Notes: generated by a model not told the origin, from the letters alone. A stretch of DNA of 64,000 bases from Sipunculus nudus (GCA_026874595.1 JAPPUL010000068.1:879001-943000); one strand, 5' to 3'; positions 17,501-27,267 are shown, counted from the stretch's first letter. Numbers and translations are program-made.

Positions 17501-18251
17501 AGGGAACACATTTGTAATAACCGGAGCAGCACAAGGAATTGGTTTTGGAATAGCTTCTTCTTTAGCATCCCAAGGAGCTAATATTATTCTAGTGGACATA
17601 AATGAATCTGGTTTACTCTATGCAAAAAATACACTTAGTAAAAAGAAAACAAATATAGAAACAATAGTAGCAGATGTAACGAATGAAAAAGCTGTAGAAA
17701 AGATGTTTGCAACGGCTTTAGATAGATTTGGGAGGGTAAATGGGCTTATTAATAATGCAGGAATTATTAAAGACGCTCTTTTGGTTAAAGCAAAAGATAA
17801 TAAGATATTAAATTACATGACACTAAAAGAGTGGCAAGAGGTAGTTGATATAAATTTAACTGGAGTATTTTTGTGTGGTCGCGAGGCATCAAAAACAATG
17901 ATAAAAACTAAGACCCCTGGTGTTATAATAAATATATCTAGCGTATCAAAAGCAGGTAATATAGGGCAATCAAACTACTCAGCTACGAAAGCCGGGGTAT
18001 CGGCCTTAAGCGTGACTTGGGCAAAAGAACTATCTCGTTACAATATACGTGTTGCAACTATAGCTCCCGGAGTGTTTAAAACTAAACTCGTAGAATCTAT
18101 GAAAAAAGAGGCGTATTTAAAACTAGTCTCAAATATTCCATTAAAACGTACTGGGGAGTTAGAAGAATTATCACAAGCTGTTAATTTTATTATTAGTAAT
18201 GATTACTTTTCGGGCAGAACGTTAGAGCTTGATGGCGGTTTGCGTTTATGA
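17490..18251 (+). CDS. SDR-family oxidoreductase (FabG-like)
   Basis: A 253-residue classical short-chain dehydrogenase. NAD(P)-binding GAAQGIGFGIA (about 12-22), Asp in ILVDIN after the second strand (favouring NAD), NNAG (about 88-91), ISSVSKAGNIGQSNYSATKAG with the Ser-Tyr-Lys triad (Tyr about 161, Lys about 165) and a C-terminal SGRTLELDGGLRL. It most likely oxidises or reduces a 3-hydroxyacyl/3-ketoacyl intermediate between the ligase and the thiolase. The last gene of the cluster; the next gene is convergent. Confidence 0.9.
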   Translation: MEIKGNTFVITGAAQGIGFGIASSLASQGANIILVDINESGLLYAKNTLSKKKTNIETIVADVTNEKAVEKMFATALDRFGRVNGLINNAGIIKDALLVKAKDNKILNYMTLKEWQEVVDINLTGVFLCGREASKTMIKTKTPGVIINISSVSKAGNIGQSNYSATKAGVSALSVTWAKELSRYNIRVATIAPGVFKTKLVESMKKEAYLKLVSNIPLKRTGELEELSQAVNFIISNDYFSGRTLELDGGLRL

Positions 18252-18412
18252 TATTTTATGATATATAGTAGATTAAAGTTAAGCCGAAAGCCAATCTCCA
18301 TTTACACACCTAAATTGTTATTGTCTAGTTGCTCTTTTAACTTCTCGGCTTGTCAATGAGTGTATTGTTTTGAAGTAACTTTCCGTCTAATATATTTACC
18401 TCAAATCTATAT

Positions 18413-20377
18413 TTACCTTTCAAATCTTGTGAAATCTACCCATACTTCGTCACATCCTCGCGACAATACCTCAAGCAATATATTTGAATTGCCTACTAAC
18501 CCGTCTACTCGCTCTTTTGTTCGTTCCACCATCTCTATCCCCTCCCTAATCCCTCCTTCTATACTCTCTATTTGCTCTTTTATATCTAGTTTTCCCCTGT
18601 CACCTAGTTCTATATTCTCTCGCCCACTAAGCAATATCTCTATTAATTCTTTACTATCCTCTAAACTCTTTGACATCCCATCTCGCATCAAAAACATACT
18701 CTCTAATACTTCTTTTACATTTCTAAACAAATTTAGTATCACATCCCCTGTATCCCGCGTTATCTCCTCTGATGCTTTTATATCTACTATTATCTCATCA
18801 AGTGAACGCGATATCTCTTGTGAATTCTTTGCTGTGTTCTCTGCAAGCTTTCTTATCTCCTCCGATACCACCCCAAATCCACGCCCTGCTTCGCCTGCAT
18901 GTGCTGCCTCTATTGCCGCATTCATCGCAAGCAAGTCTGTTTGTTCTGCTATCACGTTTATCACATTTATTAATTCATATATTACATGTGCTGAGTCTGA
19001 TACCTTCTTTATTATGCTTACGGTATCTCGTATCTCTTTATCTACTGCACTTGCTCCTTTGTAAAATTCATGCGACCTGTCAAGTTTATCACCTACAAGA
19101 GCCAAGGTGCTTGCAAGTGATTTATATACTCCTTCTGCAAGTCGCTTTGCTCCATAAAGAGAATCTACTCGCCTCGTTTCCCCTTCATAGGTTTTCTTTG
19201 TGTAATCTAAAACCTTTATAAATGACTTGTCAAGACTTATAAGACTGCCATTTAGCTTCTTTAGAGACAATGAAATATCTTCTGTATCTACTATAACTCC
19301 TTTTAAAAGTGTATTTGTCTTTTCAAATAATACTGCAAATGTTATTCGTAGCTTCTCTTTACCTCCATAAAGTACTTTCATAGCACTTGACATACTTGTG
19401 GCCTTTGTCAAGACATTACTAAATATATCCTGTACTTCATGAAAATTATACTTATGTTCCAAACTCCCATTCCTATAAACTGCTTCTATAAATCTCTTAA
19501 TACCCTTTCTTTGACCATTAGCCCCTCCCCCAACACCTTCTACATCGACCATATCCAAAACCCGTCCCTGCCCTTGCATAACTTCATTTAAGGATAGCTT
19601 ACTCTCTTCATAGCTTTTTAACATATAATTATATAAGCTTATTATAGAACCCTCTATCCGCCGCCGCCACAATATATAGAGTATAAGAGGGGTCAATATC
19701 AAAAATACTAATACTACTAATGCACTATTTATTAAATATTTATAAGACCTCATTACAAGGCCCTCCAACGACTTGTCCAATACATCCACTTTAGCGTGTA
19801 TTTTAGATAAAGTAATACCTATTTCCTTAAGTTTATCTTTCTCAAAAACTACATTCTTACTACCGCTTGTCTGCTTAAGTACATAGCCATTTATATCCTT
19901 TCGTAAATTTAGTGTATGTTCATAGAGCGCTTTATTGCCCTGAAACATATTTATAAACTCTTCTTCGCCCTCATAAAGTCTATATATCCTATCTGTATAT
20001 CTTATAAGCTCCTTTATCTTTTGTTCTGTAAGAATATTTGAGTATATCAAAATTAAAAGCTCAAGGCGACTCTCTTCATCTGTGCTCTTATATATATCAT
20101 CAAAATCCCCTATCGTACCTATGTAGTTTAAGGCGTTATCAAGATATTTTTTACTCAAAACCATATCTTTTGTATCCTTTGTTTTTGTGTATATACTAAA
20201 TGTTTCTATTGCCCTGTAAAGGCTTGATTCGTAGGACTCTTTTATCTCTTTATATAATAGCAGTGTTTTATATGTTGTTAACATATAATATGTTGAGTAG
20301 ATAAGAATAGATGCAAGGACTACACTAAATACGTTTAGAAGAATAAATGGCAGTTTTGACTTTAAAAGTCTTGGCAC
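18413..20377 (-). CDS. Methyl-accepting chemotaxis protein
   Basis: A 654-residue chemoreceptor. Membrane segments at about 9-33 and 214-236 bound a periplasmic sensor of about 180 residues. This sensor is helical and lacks an obvious Cache motif. A HAMP-like stretch follows weakly. The cytoplasmic signalling domain contains the highly conserved hairpin tip [42 protein letters not shown] (residue numbers about 470-510), diagnostic for MCPs. It shows the cell is motile and signals through CheA/CheW. A Gly-rich insertion (GVGGGANGQ) sits near residue 280. The GTG start at 20377 has GGAAGAGG upstream. Confidence 0.93.
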   Translation of the reverse strand: MPRLLKSKLPFILLNVFSVVLASILIYSTYYMLTTYKTLLLYKEIKESYESSLYRAIETFSIYTKTKDTKDMVLSKKYLDNALNYIGTIGDFDDIYKSTDEESRLELLILIYSNILTEQKIKELIRYTDRIYRLYEGEEEFINMFQGNKALYEHTLNLRKDINGYVLKQTSGSKNVVFEKDKLKEIGITLSKIHAKVDVLDKSLEGLVMRSYKYLINSALVVLVFLILTPLILYILWRRRIEGSIISLYNYMLKSYEESKLSLNEVMQGQGRVLDMVDVEGVGGGANGQRKGIKRFIEAVYRNGSLEHKYNFHEVQDIFSNVLTKATSMSSAMKVLYGGKEKLRITFAVLFEKTNTLLKGVIVDTEDISLSLKKLNGSLISLDKSFIKVLDYTKKTYEGETRRVDSLYGAKRLAEGVYKSLASTLALVGDKLDRSHEFYKGASAVDKEIRDTVSIIKKVSDSAHVIYELINVINVIAEQTDLLAMNAAIEAAHAGEAGRGFGVVSEEIRKLAENTAKNSQEISRSLDEIIVDIKASEEITRDTGDVILNLFRNVKEVLESMFLMRDGMSKSLEDSKELIEILLSGRENIELGDRGKLDIKEQIESIEGGIREGIEMVERTKERVDGLVGNSNILLEVLSRGCDEVWVDFTRFER

Positions 20378-20569
20378 TTTTATAAAACCTCTTCCTTATA
20401 TTAAACTTTAACTTTAGATTCTTTAGTTATTTAAATCTCCCTTTATAACTTAAAACACAATACCTTTAAAAAAAGTTTACACCATTTTAAATACTGACTT
20501 GATTATTAATCTAGTTTTGTTACTTTTGTTACTATTAATCATTATCTAATTGGTTTTCTATATCATATT

Positions 20570-20592
20570 GCATAATGCATAATGCATAATGC
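20570..20592. repeat. 8-bp tandem repeat upstream of the AcuI-like gene
   Basis: GCATAATG occurs nearly three times just before the start at 20602, in place of any clear ribosome-binding site. Confidence 0.85.
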
Positions 20593-20601
20593 CCAAATAT
20601 C

Positions 20602-21591
20602 ATGCCAAAATATAAAGCTCTCGTTGTAAACGAAACACAAAATAATACCTATACTTTAAGTGTCGAAGAAAAGGATACAAAAGAGCTTGAGCGTGGACAG
20701 GTCCTAATACGTGTAAAATACTCATCACTAAACTACAAAGACGCACTATCTTGTTCAGGACACAAAGGGATTACGAAAGACTATCCACATACGCCAGGCA
20801 TTGATGCTACTGGAGTTGTTGTTGAGAGTAAGAGTCCTTTATTTAAAGTTTATGATGAAGTTATTGTTACTGGTTTTGACCTTGGGATGAATACTCCGGG
20901 AGGTTTTGCTGAGTATATTGTAGTGCCTTTTGATTGGGTTGTTAAAAAACCTGATGAGCTTAGCTTTTTCGATGCTATGACTTATGGGACTGCGGGTTTT
21001 ACTGCGGCACTTAGTATTGAAAAATGTATACGTAATGGTCTTGGTCCTTCTATGGGCCCTGTACTTGTTACTGGCTCAACTGGTGGAGTTGGAAGCCTTT
21101 CTGTTGCTATTCTTGCCCGACTTGGTTATGATGTTGTTGCGCTTAGCGGCAAAGCTAATAAAAAAGATTTCCTACTGTCTCTTGGAGCACGTGAGGTTAT
21201 TGGTCGAGATGAGGTCATTGCAAAACCGCCTCTTGTAAAAGAAAAATGGGCAGGAGTTATAGATTGTGTTGGTGGTGATATACTTGTTAATATCCTTAAA
21301 GCTTGTATGCAGGAGGCTTGTGTTGCAATATCCGGCATGGTAAGTTCTACTGATATTAAAAGCACTATATATCCTTTTATTCTTAGGGGAGTTAATTTAC
21401 TTGGTATAACATCGCAATCCCATCCGATTACCCAACGATATGAGCTTTGGAAACGCCTTGCAGTTAATTGGAAATTTGACATGTCCCTTCTTGAGCGTAA
21501 GGAATGTGGTCTTAAGGATATTGAAAGCGAGGTTAAGTTAATGCTTGAAGGAAAGCAAAGCGGACGGATTATTATAAACCCTCAAATGTAA
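20602..21591 (+). CDS. acuI: Zinc-independent medium-chain oxidoreductase, AcuI/YhdH family
   Basis: A 329-residue MDR enzyme. YSSLNYKDALSCSGHKGITKDYPHTPGIDATGVV is the AcuI/YhdH N-terminal signature; the Rossmann motif is TGSTGGVGSLSVAIL, and the family C-terminus LEGKQSGRIII is present. Typical zinc-binding cysteines are absent. AcuI proteins reduce acryloyl-CoA to propionyl-CoA with NADPH, clearing toxic acryloyl-CoA; YhdH of E. coli does the same reaction. A tie to the acyl-CoA cluster 2 kb upstream is possible but the chemoreceptor gene separates them. The pcrA gene starts 24 bp downstream. Confidence 0.85.
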   Translation: MPKYKALVVNETQNNTYTLSVEEKDTKELERGQVLIRVKYSSLNYKDALSCSGHKGITKDYPHTPGIDATGVVVESKSPLFKVYDEVIVTGFDLGMNTPGGFAEYIVVPFDWVVKKPDELSFFDAMTYGTAGFTAALSIEKCIRNGLGPSMGPVLVTGSTGGVGSLSVAILARLGYDVVALSGKANKKDFLLSLGAREVIGRDEVIAKPPLVKEKWAGVIDCVGGDILVNILKACMQEACVAISGMVSSTDIKSTIYPFILRGVNLLGITSQSHPITQRYELWKRLAVNWKFDMSLLERKECGLKDIESEVKLMLEGKQSGRIIINPQM

Positions 21592-21615
21592 ACAATACTT
21601 AAGAAATAGGGATAT

Positions 21616-23877
21616 ATGTTCAAAGACCTTTTAAATGAGGCACAGTATGAGGCTTTAAAAGATGTTGATAATGCTATATTAATCCTTGCGGGTGCGGGCA
21701 GTGGTAAGACTCGCGTTATAACCTACAAAATTGCATACCTTGTGAAAGAATATAACATAAGACCCTATAATATACTTGCAGTTACATTTACGAATAAGGC
21801 CGCACAAGAGATGCGTCGTCGGCTTTATGAAATACTTAACATACAAGAAGACCATAGATTTAAATCCTTATGGATAACAACCTTTCATTCAGCTTGTGCG
21901 AGGATTTTGAGAAAAAATATCCACTTACTTGGCAACTATACTAAAGAATTTACCATATATGATGCGACAGACTCAAAAAGGCTTATTAGAGAAGTCGTTA
22001 ATAAACTAAATCCCAAAACAATAAGTAATGAAAACGATAAAAGCAGTGAGAAAAAAAGAAGTGTCCCCAAAAAGATTATAAACACTATATCAAACTGGAA
22101 AAATGCCTTAATAAGCCCAAAAGAGGCTTTTGATATTGGTCTTGATGAAGATAACCCTTACATCCAAGAGATAGCAAAAGTATATGAACATTACGAAAAG
22201 GAGCTTGAGAAAAACAATGCGCTTGACTTTGATGATCTGTTAGCTAAGACAACTCGCCTCTTTAACGAGTTTCCAAACACGCTTGAGTTTTATAGAGACT
22301 TTTTTAAATATATATTAGTTGATGAGTTTCAGGATACTAATAAAATACAATATGAGTTAGTGAAAAAGCTTAGTAGTAAAAAAAACATATCAATAGTAGG
22401 AGATGATGATCAATCAATATACTCATGGCGTGGGGCGGACCCTGAGAACATGCGTAACTTCGAACGGGATTTCAATGCAAGAGTAATTAAATTAGAGCAA
22501 AATTATAGGTCAACAAATATGATCTTAAACAGTGCAAACTCTCTTATAAAGAATAATGGCAAGCGTTTTACAAAGAACTTATGGTCGGATAAGGGGGAAG
22601 GCGACAAATTAAAAGTATTTATGCATGAGACAGATCTTGCTGAGGCTAAATATGTTGTAGAGCAAATAAAAGAAAATCATAAACAAAGCCAAGAGCTAAA
22701 AACAGCAATACTTTATAGAACTAACTATCAAGCCCGCAAGTTTGAAGATGAGCTTATAAGACAGAGGATAGCATATAAGGTATATGGAGCTTTAAAGTTT
22801 TACGACCTCATGGAAATTAAAGATCTTTCAAGCTACCTTATTGCTCTTATCAATCCAGAAGACAGCCATTCCTTAAGACGTATAATAAATGTCCCAAAAC
22901 GTGGGATAGGTAAAACAACACTAAATCGTATAAGAGAGATTGAAGACAGTGAAAACTTAAACTTCTATAATGCTTATACTTACTGTGTTGAGAATGGGAT
23001 AATAACTAAGGGTACAAAGACTAAGATAGGCAACTTTTTAAATTGGATTACTAAAAAGCGAGGATCAATAGAAAAACAAAGTATTGTAAAGCTCATTGAA
23101 GATATAATAGAGGAAACAGATTATCTTAGTCATATTGAGGATTATGATAACTATGAGGAGCGCCTTTCAAACATAGAAGAATTTAAACAATCAATAACAG
23201 AATATGAAAACTCAGAACCAAATCCAACTTTAGAACATTATATAAGCGAGTTGTCATTAAGGACAGATGTAGACCTAAACGAAGATGGAAAGACTTTTAA
23301 TGTAAATTTAATGACCTTGCATGCGTCTAAGGGCCTTGAATTTGACAACGTGATGATTGCAGGCTTATGCGAGGAATTATTGCCTCATTTGAAGAGTGAT
23401 AACGACGCGGAGCTTGAAGAGGAACGGCGGCTTTTTTATGTAGGACTAACACGGGCAAAGCAAAACTGTTATTTATATGCTTGTAATTATAATCCGTCAA
23501 GCTTTCTAGATGAGATACCTATGCAGTATGTTGAAAGATATGATTTGCAAGATGCAAGGCTATATCGAGCCTATAGTAAACAAAGTCAAGACAAAAAGAC
23601 CTTTGAGACAAACGCAGAGCTTAAAACATACTCCTATAATTCCTATAATAATAGAAAGAGCTTAGAATCTGTTGAAGGGCTTGAAGATAAAGAAAAGGTA
23701 ACAAATGTCGAAGAAATAAGTTTAGGAGATAAACTCGTACATAAAAATTTTGGAGAAGGCAGGGTAGTAAAGATAAATGCATCTGGTGAGCTGTCCACAG
23801 TGTCAATAAGCTTCCAAGGGAAAGAACGCCTCTTACTCTTAAAATATACGACATTATATAAGCAAATTAAGTTATGA
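21616..23877 (+). CDS. pcrA: UvrD/PcrA-family ATP-dependent DNA helicase
   Basis: A 753-residue superfamily 1A helicase, 3'-5'. Motifs in order: Q motif LNEAQYEAL (6-14), Walker A AGAGSGKTR (25-33), Ia VTFTNKAAQEM, II VDEFQDTN (about 235-242), III GDDDQSIYSWRGAD, IV LEQNYRS, V LMTLHASKGLEFDNV, VI EERRLFYVGLTRAKQ. The C-terminal 50 residues (LGDKLVHKNFGEGRVVKI) form the Tudor-like domain found in PcrA, which contacts RNA polymerase. It acts in nucleotide excision repair and removal of recombinase or stalled polymerase. A near-perfect hairpin terminator follows. Confidence 0.95.
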   Translation: MFKDLLNEAQYEALKDVDNAILILAGAGSGKTRVITYKIAYLVKEYNIRPYNILAVTFTNKAAQEMRRRLYEILNIQEDHRFKSLWITTFHSACARILRKNIHLLGNYTKEFTIYDATDSKRLIREVVNKLNPKTISNENDKSSEKKRSVPKKIINTISNWKNALISPKEAFDIGLDEDNPYIQEIAKVYEHYEKELEKNNALDFDDLLAKTTRLFNEFPNTLEFYRDFFKYILVDEFQDTNKIQYELVKKLSSKKNISIVGDDDQSIYSWRGADPENMRNFERDFNARVIKLEQNYRSTNMILNSANSLIKNNGKRFTKNLWSDKGEGDKLKVFMHETDLAEAKYVVEQIKENHKQSQELKTAILYRTNYQARKFEDELIRQRIAYKVYGALKFYDLMEIKDLSSYLIALINPEDSHSLRRIINVPKRGIGKTTLNRIREIEDSENLNFYNAYTYCVENGIITKGTKTKIGNFLNWITKKRGSIEKQSIVKLIEDIIEETDYLSHIEDYDNYEERLSNIEEFKQSITEYENSEPNPTLEHYISELSLRTDVDLNEDGKTFNVNLMTLHASKGLEFDNVMIAGLCEELLPHLKSDNDAELEEERRLFYVGLTRAKQNCYLYACNYNPSSFLDEIPMQYVERYDLQDARLYRAYSKQSQDKKTFETNAELKTYSYNSYNNRKSLESVEGLEDKEKVTNVEEISLGDKLVHKNFGEGRVVKINASGELSTVSISFQGKERLLLLKYTTLYKQIKL

Positions 23878-23953
23878 AAGTCCTTAAGATTTAGATAAAA
23901 GTCATACTAACAAAGTTGCTTAGAATTGTTTAGAATTAGGAAGACAGGTATTA

Positions 23954-23989
23954 AATAAAAATATATTGCCACAACAATATATTTTTATT
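23954..23989 (+). terminator. Intrinsic terminator-like inverted repeat after pcrA
   Basis: A 15-bp perfect stem (AATAAAAATATATTG and its complement, 23954-23968 and 23975-23989) with the loop CCACAA. The stem is AT-only apart from the closing G-C pair, and it is followed by AGTTTTATG. Likely bidirectional in form, but it lies between two same-strand genes. Confidence 0.7.
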
Positions 23990-24042
23990 AGTTTTATGCT
24001 TAACAAAGCGCTTGTCCCTGTAGGAGATTATAAATTATAGAT

Positions 24043-24321
24043 ATGAACAATCAAAAAGAAAGACACTTTCTTTCTAAGATATTAGATATTGAAGAAGGCA
24101 GGTATAAGCTTGCTAAAGAGGCTATGCAGATAATAAATGACTTAAACGACGATAATCTGGATGGGTCTCCTATACTTGAGAATATTGGCAAACCTGCTAT
24201 ATATGCTATTTCTCATGTATTGACTGATAATAAGGTTAGTGATACCGAGAATACCGAGAATACCGAGAATGAAAAGATTGTAAACATGGACTCTGATGAC
24301 CAACAAGAACCCTTGTTTTAG
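24043..24321 (+). CDS. rpoZ: Probable DNA-directed RNA polymerase omega subunit
   Basis: A 92-residue acidic protein. The pattern GRYKLAKEAMQIINDL (about 18-33) followed after a short loop by GKPAIYAISHVLTDNKV (about 48-64) matches the two conserved helices of RpoZ (the R-F/Y-x-L-x-x-A-x-R/K and KP-x-x-I-A motifs). The acidic C-terminal tail has a small tandem repeat, TENTENTEN, coded by a 9-bp repeat. If correct it stabilises beta' in RNA polymerase and may bind ppGpp. Omega is short and poorly conserved, so the call is likely rather than certain. Confidence 0.65.
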   Translation: MNNQKERHFLSKILDIEEGRYKLAKEAMQIINDLNDDNLDGSPILENIGKPAIYAISHVLTDNKVSDTENTENTENEKIVNMDSDDQQEPLF

Positions 24322-24468
24322 CCTTTGTCACCTCATATTTTAACTAAAACATCTTTTAGATCATCTTTTATAGCAATATATTATAGCAATATACATAGAA
24401 GGCAATTTAAGTTAGTACGCAAAACGTAGATGTTTACTCTTATAGGATTAGTATTTTAAAATAGGCAA

Positions 24469-25602
24469 ATGAGAACAGCATTTTTTTTAGAAAGCTTACC
24501 CCCACAAATAGACGGGGTCAGCAGAACCTATAGGCATCTTGCAGACACTCTAATAGAACTTGAGCAAGATGAAAAAAATAAAGACCTTAGCTTTATATAT
24601 ATATCTCCTTTTTCGCCCCCAAAAGAGTATATTTGGGCAGATCACGTAATAAATGTCTCCTGGATTCCCCTTCCCAAGGGATATAGACTTGGGATTATTA
24701 AAAAAAGCAAGTTATATAAGATTTTAGATGATTTTAAACCCGATATAATATATTGTAGTAGTCCAAGCTACTTATCTTTTCTTGCTCTTTCATATGCAAA
24801 AGATAAGAATATTAAGAGTGTAATATATTTTCATACTAATTTTGTTTCATACTTAAAATATTATAAAATAAAAGCTCTTGAAAAACTTGCTTGGAAATGT
24901 CTTGCATACTTTTATAAACGTTTTGACTTAATCCTTGCCCCCTCATCAAGTACCCTTAATCTTTTGAAGCAACACAATATTGAACATGTTAGAATTTGGC
25001 CTCATGGCGTTGATAGTACGCTGTTTAACCCTAAATTCAAAGATAGCAATTTCAAAAGAATTTACAACATAGACAAAGAGTGGCTTTTCTTATATGTAGG
25101 AAGATTAGAAAAAGAGAAAGATTTACTTGACATTGTAGAAGCAGATGTCCTACTCAAGGCTGCAAAACTATCGTATAAGATATTATTCGTTGGAGATGGT
25201 ACTTATCGCAAGGAACTTCAAAAACGTTTGCCTGATGCATTATTTCTTGGCTATAAAGAGAAGGAAGAATTATCTTGTATCTACGCATCATGTGATATAT
25301 TCCTATTCCCCTCAACAATAGATACTTTTGGAAATGTAATACAAGAAGCATCAGCATCAGGCATTCCTACTATAGGGGTTTTGGCAGGTGGATCACTTGA
25401 TCTAATTGAAGAGGGGTTTAATGGCATTCTGGCTCAACCAAATAATCCTAAAGACTTTACAGACAAAATTAAAACTCTTTTACTTGACAAAGATTTAAGA
25501 ACAAAGCTTAAAGAAAACGCAACAGCTTATGCCAAAGAAAGATCTTGGGATACTATTAACTTACAACTAGTCCAAATATACAAAGAGTTGCTTGCAGAAT
25601 GA
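24469..25602 (+). CDS. GT4-family glycosyltransferase, copy 1
   Basis: A 377-residue GT-B enzyme resembling the MgtA/mannosyltransferase group: N-terminal RTAFFLESLPPQIDGVSRTYRHL binds the acceptor side, IYFHTNFVSYLKYY lies in the middle, and the C-terminal donor domain has WLFLYVGRLEKEKDL, FVGDGTYRKEL and FPSTIDTFGNVIQEASASGIPT. The last is the E-x7-E-type donor-binding motif, with Asp in the first position, as is common in this subgroup. It probably adds a sugar to a glycolipid or surface polymer. It differs from copy 2 by V/I at one site and by the 34-residue tract around this donor motif. Confidence 0.9.
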   Translation: MRTAFFLESLPPQIDGVSRTYRHLADTLIELEQDEKNKDLSFIYISPFSPPKEYIWADHVINVSWIPLPKGYRLGIIKKSKLYKILDDFKPDIIYCSSPSYLSFLALSYAKDKNIKSVIYFHTNFVSYLKYYKIKALEKLAWKCLAYFYKRFDLILAPSSSTLNLLKQHNIEHVRIWPHGVDSTLFNPKFKDSNFKRIYNIDKEWLFLYVGRLEKEKDLLDIVEADVLLKAAKLSYKILFVGDGTYRKELQKRLPDALFLGYKEKEELSCIYASCDIFLFPSTIDTFGNVIQEASASGIPTIGVLAGGSLDLIEEGFNGILAQPNNPKDFTDKIKTLLLDKDLRTKLKENATAYAKERSWDTINLQLVQIYKELLAE

Positions 25603-25676
25603 ATAGAAGGCAATTTAAGTTAGTACGCAAAACGTAGATGTTTACTCTTATAGGATTAGTATTTTAAAATAGGCAA

Positions 25677-26807
25677 ATGAGAACAGCATTTTTTTTAGAA
25701 AGCTTACCCCCACAAATAGACGGGGTCAGCAGAACCTATAGGCATCTTGCAGACACTCTAATAGAACTTGAGCAAGATGAAAAAAATAAAGACCTTAGCT
25801 TTATATATATATCTCCTTTTTCGCCCCCAAAAGAGTATATTTGGGCAGATCACGTAATAAATGTCTCCTGGATTCCCCTTCCCAAGGGATATAGACTTGG
25901 GATTATTAAAAAAAGCAAGTTATATAAGATTTTAGATGATTTTAAACCCGATATAATATATTGTAGTAGTCCAAGCTACTTATCTTTTCTTGCTCTTTCA
26001 TATGCAAAAGATAAGAATATTAAGAGTGTAATATATTTTCATACTAATTTTGTTTCATACTTAAAATATTATAAAATAAAAGCTCTTGAAAAACTTGCTT
26101 GGAAATGTCTTGCATACTTTTATAAACGTTTTGACTTAATCCTTGCCCCCTCATCAAGTACCCTTAATCTTTTGAAGCAACACAATATTGAACATGTTAG
26201 AATTTGGCCTCATGGCGTTGATAGTACGCTGTTTAACCCTAAATTCAAAGATAGCAATTTCAAAAGAATTTACAACATAGACAAAGAGTGGCTTTTCTTA
26301 TATGTAGGAAGATTAGAAAAAGAGAAAGATTTACTTGACATTGTAGAAGCAGATATCCTACTCAAGGCTGCAAAACTATCGTATAAGATATTATTCGTTG
26401 GAGATGGTACTTATCGCAAGGAACTTCAAAAACGTTTGCCTGATGCATTATTTCTTGGCTATAAAGAGAAGGAAGAATTATCTTGTATCTACGCATCATG
26501 TGATATATTCCTATTACCCTCAACAACAGAGGTATACCCAAATGTAATACAAGAGGCATCTGCTTCGGGTATTCCTACCGTAGGAGTTTTTGCACTTTCT
26601 GCTGATTTAATTAAAGAGGGGTTTAATGGCATTCTGGCTCAACCAAATAATCCTAAAGACTTTACAGACAAAATTAAAACTCTTTTACTTGACAAAGATT
26701 TAAGAACAAAGCTTAAAGAAAACGCAACAGCTTATGCCAAAGAAAGATCTTGGGATACTATTAACTTACAACTAGTCCAAATATACAAAGAGTTGCTTGC
26801 AGAATGA
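25677..26807 (+). CDS. GT4-family glycosyltransferase, copy 2 (cassette variant)
   Basis: A 376-residue near twin of copy 1, with the same leader. The sequence is identical except for I in place of V near residue 227 and a replaced segment at about 281-312: LLPSTTEVYPNVIQEASASGIPT then VGVFALSADLIK, against FPSTIDTFGNVIQEASASGIPT and IGVLAGGSLDLIE in copy 1. The first donor-binding acidic residue is Glu here. The changed residues line the nucleotide-sugar pocket in GT4 structures, so donor preference may differ. A complete frame and intact motifs suggest that both copies work. Confidence 0.9.
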   Translation: MRTAFFLESLPPQIDGVSRTYRHLADTLIELEQDEKNKDLSFIYISPFSPPKEYIWADHVINVSWIPLPKGYRLGIIKKSKLYKILDDFKPDIIYCSSPSYLSFLALSYAKDKNIKSVIYFHTNFVSYLKYYKIKALEKLAWKCLAYFYKRFDLILAPSSSTLNLLKQHNIEHVRIWPHGVDSTLFNPKFKDSNFKRIYNIDKEWLFLYVGRLEKEKDLLDIVEADILLKAAKLSYKILFVGDGTYRKELQKRLPDALFLGYKEKEELSCIYASCDIFLLPSTTEVYPNVIQEASASGIPTVGVFALSADLIKEGFNGILAQPNNPKDFTDKIKTLLLDKDLRTKLKENATAYAKERSWDTINLQLVQIYKELLAE

Positions 26808-26884
26808 TATTGTCTTACAAGTTGGATTATCACATAAAATATTACTATTTTTATATTACTTTTTAGCTTTGAGGATATAGATAT

Positions 26885-27205
26885 ATGGATAATAAAAACT
26901 GTTTGTTTGAATTTAGCATGACCCCTTTGGATAAGGGAGAGAGTGTTAGTTCGTATGTTTGCGGCTCTCTTGACGTTATAGACAAAAGCGGACTCGATTA
27001 CAAAATAAACCCTATGGGCACCGTAATTGAAGGCTCTTGGGAGGAGTGTGTTGCTGTCCTTACAGATTGCTATTACAAAATGAAAGAATCTTGCAATAGA
27101 ATAACTTGTTCTGTAAAGATAGACTATAGAACAAATAGCTCAAACAGACTCACTTCTAAAATAAAATCTGTTGAACAAAAGCTTAATAAAAAGCTAAAAC
27201 AATAA
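26885..27205 (+). CDS. MTH1187/YkoF-like thiamine-binding protein
   Basis: A 106-residue protein of the MTH1187/DUF77 group: FEFSMTPLDKGESVSSYV at the start, YKINPMGTVIEGSWEECVAVLTDCYYKM in the centre and IDYRTNSSNRLTSKIKSVEQKL at the end, all typical. The ferredoxin-like fold binds thiamine or its pyrimidine precursor in characterised members. GAGGA precedes the ATG. No thiamine gene lies beside it, so its role is inferred from the family. Confidence 0.85.
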   Translation: MDNKNCLFEFSMTPLDKGESVSSYVCGSLDVIDKSGLDYKINPMGTVIEGSWEECVAVLTDCYYKMKESCNRITCSVKIDYRTNSSNRLTSKIKSVEQKLNKKLKQ

Positions 27206-27267
27206 ACCTGTTAAAAGCCTATAATGTTTTATACTTTAGTCTATCTTTAACTTACTCAAGTTCTAAT

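Larger units (their letters stand above)
24395..26807. repeat. 1.2-kb direct tandem duplication carrying a glycosyltransferase gene
   Basis: Unit 1 is 24395-25602, unit 2 is 25603-26807, with no spacer. Each holds 74 bp of leader and a whole gene. Outside a 101-bp tract I count one difference (25147 G, 26355 A). Within the tract (25308-25408 against 26516-26613) the two differ at roughly a third of positions and by a 3-bp gap. The downstream edge of unit 2 is not duplicated. Confidence 0.97.

Noticed and set aside
18360-19064. Long plus-strand frame over the chemoreceptor gene
   Set aside because: It lies wholly opposite a well-supported MCP gene; Ser/Thr/Ile-rich composition is the mirror of its codons.
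24395-26807. Insertion sequence as the cause of the tandem glycosyltransferase pair
   Set aside because: No transposase, terminal inverted repeats or target-site duplication at the unit ends.
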